Made by a program: the position numbers and the translations under genes. Shown piece by piece: positions 57,501 to 64,000 of a stretch of 64,000 nt of DNA (positions within the stretch are counted from its first letter, which is position 1; each line of letters starts with the position of its first letter). The notes beneath the pieces were generated by a model. The model ran no database searches. It saw only the letters and a program-made list of their open reading frames with translations, and was not told the origin of the DNA. Source of the stretch: Gonatopus flavifemur (taxonomy: Eukaryota > Arthropoda > Insecta > Hymenoptera > Dryinidae); the NCBI GenBank assembly GCA_018340375.1, contig JAFFJZ010000007.1:22728001-22792000 (forward strand), read 5' to 3'.

Positions 57501-58546
57501 TCGGATATAAGCACTTTCCGTTCAACTCATACTTCAGTCAAACGAACCATACAATTTTTCTTTCACTTTAATCCAAAGGTTATTTTTAGCCTGTCTATGT
57601 TAAAAAGGGAAATATCATTTCTGTCGTGTTTGATGAAAAACTGTTTATAACTCTTTGGAAAAGGCGTGTTCGATTCAATCCTAGAGGGAGGATTCGTTAA
57701 AGTGAATAAATGTTACTAATAAAGTGAAAAATAACAAATCCGTATTTCTGGAAATTCAGAAGTTTTGCTTGTGAATACTGAAAAATCCGTTAAAAAGAAA
57801 TCTCATGATTAAGTTTCATATTTGAAACAACAATGTCCGATTTTTTAGATAACATTTGAAGATTTAGGTTCGCTATACCACAGTTCAGAGAAAAGACAGA
57901 AATGTTTGTGACACAATCCTCCAAGTACAAAGAAGCCATTTTGTTCTCGTTTATGTACGCGTCGTGCCCACAGAAAGCGAGAAGAAAACTTATTGGAGCT
58001 TTCGGAAAAGTTCACGACTCCTTTTAGCGCCTCGTTCATTCTCATCCGTGCAGCTTTGAAACGGGAGCGACGAGTCGAAACAGAACTGACCTAATTCTAT
58101 CGAAAAACTTTAGTTCTCCTACTTTTGATCGCATTAATAATGCGATCTGAAAAATTTATATTTTCCTTCTTACGACTTCAAGTTTCGTTTTCTCAAATGT
58201 ATTTGTCTTGAATCAATGTTGTTTCGCTTGTGATAAAATAAGGATAAATTCATATATTGCAATAAGACTTGAATCGTTTAATGAAACAAATTCAAAATCA
58301 AATACAAAAATTCTAATTCGATTTTTGAACCCTAATAACATAATAAATTTAACGTTGAATAATATAAAATGTTCATTCGTTGTTCCTCATCATGGATTCT
58401 AAAATATTAGAATTTTATGTTTCAATGTTATTGAAAAATTAGAGATTCAAATCCAGGTGAAATCAATAGATTCGTAGCACAAAAATCTCACGTATCTTTA
58501 AAGAAAACAGTTCTACGAGAGGCATTTCCATTAAAAGGCTCCAGCA
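54571..58546. other. Presumed intron, non-coding, two GC-richer islands
   Basis: GC-richer patches stand out at 55620-55740 (CGCACGCGCCCCAACGG, CGCAGCCTCCGCACGGGCAG) and 57860-58085 (CGCGTCGTGCCCACAG, GAAACGGGAGCGACGAGTCG). Frames across them carry no recognisable domain. They are candidates for conserved regulatory DNA or unrecognised exons. Confidence 0.4.
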
Positions 58547-58719
58547 GATCCTAGAGTTACTGTATCTATGTATCAAAAGTATTCCAAGACAGTTCAATAA
58601 AAATCCATTAGTCAAATTTGTTCCGTACCAATAACCAAAGGTCTAGCTGGTTAATTTTGTTCCATTTTATTGAATTTTTTTCAGTATTTTGAGTACAGAG
58701 ATCTAGTAACTCTAGGGTC
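58547..58719. repeat. Imperfect palindrome GATCCTAGAGTTAC
   Basis: GATCCTAGAGTTACTG...TGTATCAAAAGTATTC and CAATAAAA at the left are mirrored by TTTTATTGAAT...GTATTTTGAGTACAGAG and AGTAACTCTAGGGTC at the right. Short foldback repeat; no coding. Confidence 0.5.
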
Positions 58720-60179
58720 TATGAGATACCCTTAAAATAGCAATATCAGCGTTGGGACTCCAGCCAAATGTTTTTGGTGAGATTACAGGGAGGTAACAAT
58801 ACTCATCGAGTCCATGATGTTTCATTTGGATATAGAGTATTCTGCAACATACGTATACCACCACAAGTACGTTCATCATAATTTATTGATATGACGTTTC
58901 AAGGGTAGAAGAATGAATTTCATCCCACAGGCATATTTAAGATTCAAAATTAAATTCTAAAAACATGATATTCTCTGAGCTGATTTAATCACTTGCATGT
59001 AAATTCAAATGATGGTATTAACTGCATGCATGGCAGTTTTATATCTTCATAAATCGCGCAATTCTAAAACCAACGAGTTTCAAAACAAGTGTACAACATC
59101 TGTTGATGATACATGGAGTATTAAGCTGCGGAAGATCAAACTATAGGAAGAATAAAGTAAACGAAGGCAAGGACACATATAATACAATTTTGAAATAAAT
59201 ATGGAACTTTAGCATCTATTTTTTAAGATAGATAGATTTCTATCTTCAGAATCTTCTGACATGAAATTTGAAATGTTCTCAATCTGGAAATGAAAAATAC
59301 TGATTTCACGAATCTAGGTAATTCGAGCTTCTATTACAATCTCAGTAAAGGAAAATTCTTGTTCTATATCTGGATGTAATACATGAATTGAAAACACCAA
59401 CAAAATTGTTGACAATATAAAGAAGAATGAATACATTCTCTTCTCATCAATGCAAGAAACTACACATTCAGCTGCCACTTCTTCTTGCATCCTTGATATA
59501 TTTTTTTATTTCCAAGCGGAGTCTTGAACCTCCTCGATCAAGCAATTGACGTATAACAGGGATATTGCGCGCACATGCTGACTGAGTGCAAAAAGCGTAT
59601 AGCCTGTCAATATTTTCTCCAGGACGGAATCGCATTTTAGAGAAAAATATGTATACAACAAGCTTCACTTTGGGTCAGCTCTGTTCAAACTAGTCGACTT
59701 GAAACTGGCTAGCCGTCGTGAATATCCCAAGAGACAATTCTCCTTCGGTATCCAATCTCAGTCTGCTGCTTGGTTTAGCTTCTTTGTTTTCTTTCTTCCT
59801 TCCTCTTTTTCATTCTTGCTCCAGCCACTACCGGCGATCGAACAGCCCTCCAAGCTGTACCTTAGTCTCATACGAAAACCCAATTTACCAGAGAGCAGAT
59901 ACCCAAATGCTCCGGCCTCATCATCTATTTCTATCCCAACTCCCCTTCACTTGGCTGGTTTCTACTTCGAAAATGGTATTGCAGTCAATAAATCTGATCG
60001 TTCTTCATTATATATAATTTCAGAGCAGAAGTGTGATATGAATTTCAGGGCAGGATATAATCTTTCGGATCAATTCTTTTATATTCCTGTCGTTACTCGT
60101 GTCTTCAAATTAAAAGCAGTAGAATGATGATTTTGAGGGAAGGCTTTCACTTCTCATCAAACGACTGAAAAATAAGGTG
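58720..60179. other. Non-coding stretch with pyrimidine-rich segment
   Basis: At 59760-59960 the plus strand is rich in C and T (TTCTTCCTTCCTC, CCGGCCTCATCATC), giving two overlapping open frames in different phases. Neither shows a domain or splice context. The patch is noted but not called as a gene. Confidence 0.4.
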
Positions 60180-60900
60180 AATTTTTGCTTCCTCGTTAGA
60201 GGGAAATTTTGAAATCGTTTCGAGGGATCTAAAATTTGTTTGTCTTCCAATTCAAAATTTTTTACACCAAAATGTTTCTCCGAATTCGGGGAAATTTTTC
60301 AGTCCCGTGTCTGTCCGTCTGGATGGATGTGTGCCCCTCCCCCTCCGAATTGCGACCGCGCATACCTCTTGTTTTAATTATCCGATCTTCATGAAATTTT
60401 TATCACAATTGTGGATCGAGGTAATAGTGGTCCCATATAAGTTTCAACTTAATTCTTAAGGAAGAATGGTAAACAAAAAGGAATGTTGTTACAAGAATTG
60501 TGATTTTGCAAACGCGCGTATCCCCGCTCCGTATCATCCGAATGCCATGGAACTTTGAGCATATTCAATTTACGAGGTATCAATTGTCCGATATAAATTT
60601 CAAGCAAATTTTATTGTCCGATTTTTATGAAAGTTTTACCACTGTTATTCCTGGGGTTGATGATGGTTCCATGTCAGTTTCGTGTTGATCCGCTCGAAGG
60701 AACGGAATCCGCAAAAATAAAAATTCTGATGTTGCGAACACGCATCTCTCCTGTTCTGATTATACGATCGCAATGAAACTTATGCCACGTCTCAGTTATA
60801 GTCCCCTAGTGGTCAAATCGTTCCTTTTGCACTGCAATTTCTGATTTTGAGGGCCTCTGTCAGACGCTACTTCGATAGAAACGAGGGAGCTTCGTGCCTA
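60180..60900 (+). repeat. Degenerate repeat of about 160-220 bp units
   Basis: Three related blocks begin with CGCGCATACCTCTTGTTTT (60356), CGCGCGTATCCCCGCTCCG (60515) and CACGCATCTCTCCTGTTCTG (60740). Each is followed by a form of ATTATCCGATCTTCATGAAA. The preceding GTGTCTGTCCGTCTGGATGG is the kind of TCCGTC-rich leader that often precedes such blocks in insect dispersed repeats. Confidence 0.5.
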
Positions 60901-63069
60901 TTAATTGGCAGAGTGTTTTGTTTTTTATACCAAAGTACATTAACAGCTCAAGCTTTTTTACACTTATTTAATATACCTTGAAGTACAGAAAAAAAATTTT
61001 CCCAGCAAAAAAATTCAAATGTAAAAATTATTTATACTGGCTGTATCATAACCATCCGACAAAAAGGTGATCAAACGATCTTTATCGTTGATTTGACTTA
61101 TTTATTCAGATCAGCTTCATCAAACAAGAAACTATACGTTTGACCGTAAGAATCCTACGTTGTGATATGTATTCGGTCTTGTAACGTAGGATACCTAATA
61201 TTTATATCGATGATGGAGGTCCACAAAGGTGGTTGCGTAGTTATTTTCTGATGAGGCATTGTCGTCGTTTTATGAACCCAAGCGGATACTTCGTAGATAT
61301 ATGTTGAGGTATGCATGATCTCAAAGCAAAATTTCACAGATTCTATCTTGTAGTTTATGTATACCTCTGACATATTACGTGCTTGGAATACTTTGAACAT
61401 GTATTTTCTTTGTTATTGTATATGAAGAATAATCCAGATTCGTAAGATTGTCAGTTTGTATTGTCAGTGTTTTGATTGGATACTCTCACCAATTTGTTTT
61501 AGAAATATTGTAGATTTTCAAACAAATTTTAATGGCGAGATTTAAAATTTCATATAATTTATGCCTAATTTTATACATTGTATATACAAGTCAAGTATGA
61601 ATTATATATAATTTTGAGAGTTTCTGCATGGGTGTTTGCATGTGAGAGTTTGGAGTTTTCAATTTAACTGAGAATCTAGAGGAAGATTTTGACACCATGC
61701 AAAAAGTGTGATGGTATTTTTCCCGAGCAATTTGCTTGTACAGAAATATTCCAACACTGAAGAATCATGCGATACCTCATTCGTTGCATGAAAATCAATA
61801 AAATCTTGATGAAAATTTCATAAAGTGAGGAAACCAATTCAATCAAAACTCATAAAAAGATGATGAAAGGATTTTTATGAAAAGGCTGCAACAAATTTCT
61901 CTACATAAACGAATATGTTCTGTACAAACTGCAATTCATATTGTGAGAGCCTCTTAGAATATACGAAATCTCACTGCAATAATACACTCTCAATTATAAA
62001 TCACGTTGTTACTGTTAGAAGGAATAATAAATAACGCGGTTTCAATATCGAAGATACAAAATTAGTTTGAATGAACCAACATGATTATCTCTTGAAAGTT
62101 ATCATAGAAATCATTTTTCATCCTAATATTCTCTCAAATCAGCAAATCATTGACGTATCATAGACGTATGAGCCAAACATAACAAAACCTTCGAAATTTC
62201 GAACTTATTTTTCAAGCCTGAACTATTTTCCGTTTAGACAAGCAAGTATGATTTACAATCTTGCGTGTAATGTAATCAATTCATGACCTCGAATAATCCC
62301 ATATTTACAGTGATAAATTAGCCAACTTTTTATGTTTGGTGATGTATATATTTTTTATTGTTCGTTATTTTGAAAATAAATTTCTATGCAATTGCGTTTT
62401 TAAGATACATGGTTCACTCATTATCGATGAAAATAAGGAGTTATTAACTTCGCTTTAGATTCGTTCAGTCCCAATTTTGAGCAATGAAAAATGGTCTGAA
62501 TTCTTGCATTCATTCATATTCAACTCTTTCTAGTGGAATGATGGGAATAAGATTTGGGCATATCACGTTCACCTCTCAAGAGAATTCCGAAACTAGAAGG
62601 AAACCGTCATTTTTATAATCCATTTCACAACTGGCACGTTTTACGAATAGGGATTGCACACACGAGTTCTTTCATATTATCTGTGTGACCGTTGCAGAGT
62701 AAATCCCACACAAATGTGATGCGATATGATGCGTTGCAATGCATGATACTACTCCTGCTTCTATATCACTAATATCGCTACAGCTTTATGCAACGAGATA
62801 CATTTTCTTCAAATCAGCGTTGAAAAGTAATCTTTTTCACGAGGCGAAAGTGGAAGTGGAGATTTAAATTCAATTATCAATAGAATTTGGGAAATTTTCT
62901 ATTGAGATTAATAGATAGGTGAGAAGGTAGAAGGAACTCGACCAAACAAAAAGTGGACCGAAAAATTGAAAATGATAATACTAATAATAATAGAGAGAGA
63001 ATACAAAGAATTTGTTTTAAAATTTTTTATTTCAGTGGAGATGATATTAAAATAAATTTGAACCAATTC
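60901..63069. other. Presumed intron, non-coding
   Basis: TATATA palindromes at 61560-61610. No exon or bounded element recognised. Confidence 0.45.
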
Positions 63070-63440
63070 GTGAAAGTTTGAATGCTTCTTAACCCTCTAA
63101 CCGTAACCCCGGTTTCACAGACCGCTATCAAAATTGTATTTGCTCGTAATTCGAACTTTTTTGGTTAAATTGTTTGACATTTCATTCCTACTCTGCACAG
63201 AATTGCTCACTAAGTTCTGTACATAAGCCCCACTATCCTACCTCGTAGACATTTCTGATGATCTAAAAAATGTTTTCTTCACTTCTAACAACTTTGAATA
63301 TCTAGAAGAAGGTGATAGCGGTCTGTTAGACCGGGGGTTACGGTTGACGTGATTTTGAACAGGGTTTAAGGGTGAAAAATGAAATGAAAATTCGAACTCA
63401 CAAAATCTGATAGATTATCGTGATTTATCGTCTTGATTCA
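63070..63440. repeat. TTTGAATCG family, copy 4, split
   Basis: GTGAAAGTTTGAATGCTTC at 63071-63088 and AAATTCGAACTCACAAAATCTGATAGATTATCGTGATTTATCG at 63389-63432 resemble the two sides of the copies at 43.4 and 54.4 kb. The TTAA-type element at 63093-63364 lies between them. Confidence 0.45.
63093..63364. mobile_element. TTAA-type miniature element with long inverted ends
   Basis: The left end CCCTCTAACCGTAACCCCGG continues through ACAGACCGCTATCA. The right end mirrors this (TGATAGCGGTCTGTTAGACC, GGGGGTTACGGTTGACG, ending CAGGG). The left flank is TTAA (63089-63092); the right flank is TTTAA, one base longer. Inside the left end about 15 bases present on the right are missing. The CCC start and TTAA site suggest a piggyBac-type element; coding is absent. 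Confidence 0.6.
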
Positions 63441-64000
63441 ACTCCTTCCCCAGTAAAAATGATCATAGCGGTTGTCTAGCACCTTCCAAGGCACTAGCAG
63501 TGAAGCTAGTCACTAGACAGGGCCTTCACATTGACTATGAGGTGGCTAGAGTCATTTCTGCTAGGGTTGGAATCAGAAACATCGTTTACGGTAGTTCTCT
63601 TGCACTATTCAGGATCAAATTTGAAAAATTTCTTGCGAGTAGAGGACCAAGGTGGAAGGGATTCGATGATGATATTCATTGGGAATTATAACCGTGTTTA
63701 TGACAAAAAAGAACCAACTCGGAATATAAACAAACAACTTTGTAACAACCACACCAAATTTTTCATCTTTTTTTCTTAAAAGAATTTTATTTTCAATCCG
63801 TTCATGACTTATGAGAGCTCATTTTATTTCTTGTGAGATTTGAAAAATCTTCGCCATGGAGATCTTTGATACTGTATCATCATGACACTGTCACACGCGT
63901 TTATTTATGGGAATGTATTTTACGAATCATAAACAAATACAAGTAATCATTGTGAAAATTGCACACGTGAAAATTCTTCATGGTGAAGGTTTTTCAAATT
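63441..64000. other. Non-coding stretch
   Basis: Two overlapping frames at 63500-63779 show no domain. Nothing else recognised before the window ends. Confidence 0.45.

Noticed and set aside
59699..60127. 142-codon plus-strand ORF
   Set aside because: Two overlapping frames of similar length in a pyrimidine-rich patch, starting without a convincing ATG context; no domain.

Overview
This is an AT-rich eukaryotic nuclear window, most likely from an insect. The evidence is: short introns with GT-AG borders, TATA plus CAGT-type initiator promoters, irritans-like mariner elements, and a myosin light chain gene with an N-terminal extension as in insect Mlc2. The dense mix of hAT, mariner, TTAA-type and foldback elements would suit a hymenopteran such as a parasitoid wasp, but that last step is inference. 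There are no bacterial features, no CRISPR array and no rRNA.

Genes. Two confident host genes lie convergently at 14.4-18.5 kb. A plus-strand myosin regulatory-light-chain-like EF-hand gene (five coding exons, 14589-16468) has a visible core promoter and poly(A) signal. A minus-strand gene for the pyridoxal-phosphate homeostasis protein PLPBP (four coding exons, 16833-18491) appears complete. Weaker calls are a possible minus-strand terminal exon (20041-20258), a plus-strand signal-peptide exon (22300-22378) behind a GT-rich leader, and a small secreted-peptide ORF on the minus strand (35753-35935) with its own TATA/initiator. No further exon of the 22.3-kb gene was recognised up to 64 kb, so that stretch is probably intron or gene desert.

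Mobile DNA dominates the rest. (1) 1.7-3.4 kb: a structurally intact mariner with 36-bp perfect terminal repeats, an uninterrupted 349-residue D,D34D transposase and a TA duplication, sitting inside a CATATATG foldback repeat. (2) hAT elements with perfect 8-bp target duplications at 7442-7681, 8490-9224, 24060-24789 and 44657-46305; the second and third are near-identical copies in opposite orientation that keep the transposase C-terminus. (3) TTAA-flanked, CCC-ended miniature elements at 5468-5674 and 63093-63364. (4) A large set of whole-length palindromic elements beginning CAC(T/G)G, usually with AGA or GGA-rich ends, and flanked by 2-bp duplications (TA, but also TG, CA and CG), from 12.9 to 51.7 kb. 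They look like non-autonomous CACTA/EnSpm-type (CMC) elements. (5) A decayed second mariner at 36.3-37.2 kb broken by one of these foldbacks. (6) An element with GGGGTTATATACAG ends at 38363-39084. Several other dispersed families occur two to four times each.

The most unusual points are the family of unrelated palindromes sharing the same short ends and 2-bp duplications, tRNA-like (Pol III box A/B) sequences inside two terminal-inverted-repeat elements, the long Lys/Glu-rich extension of the light-chain-like protein, and the isolated small secreted-peptide ORF.
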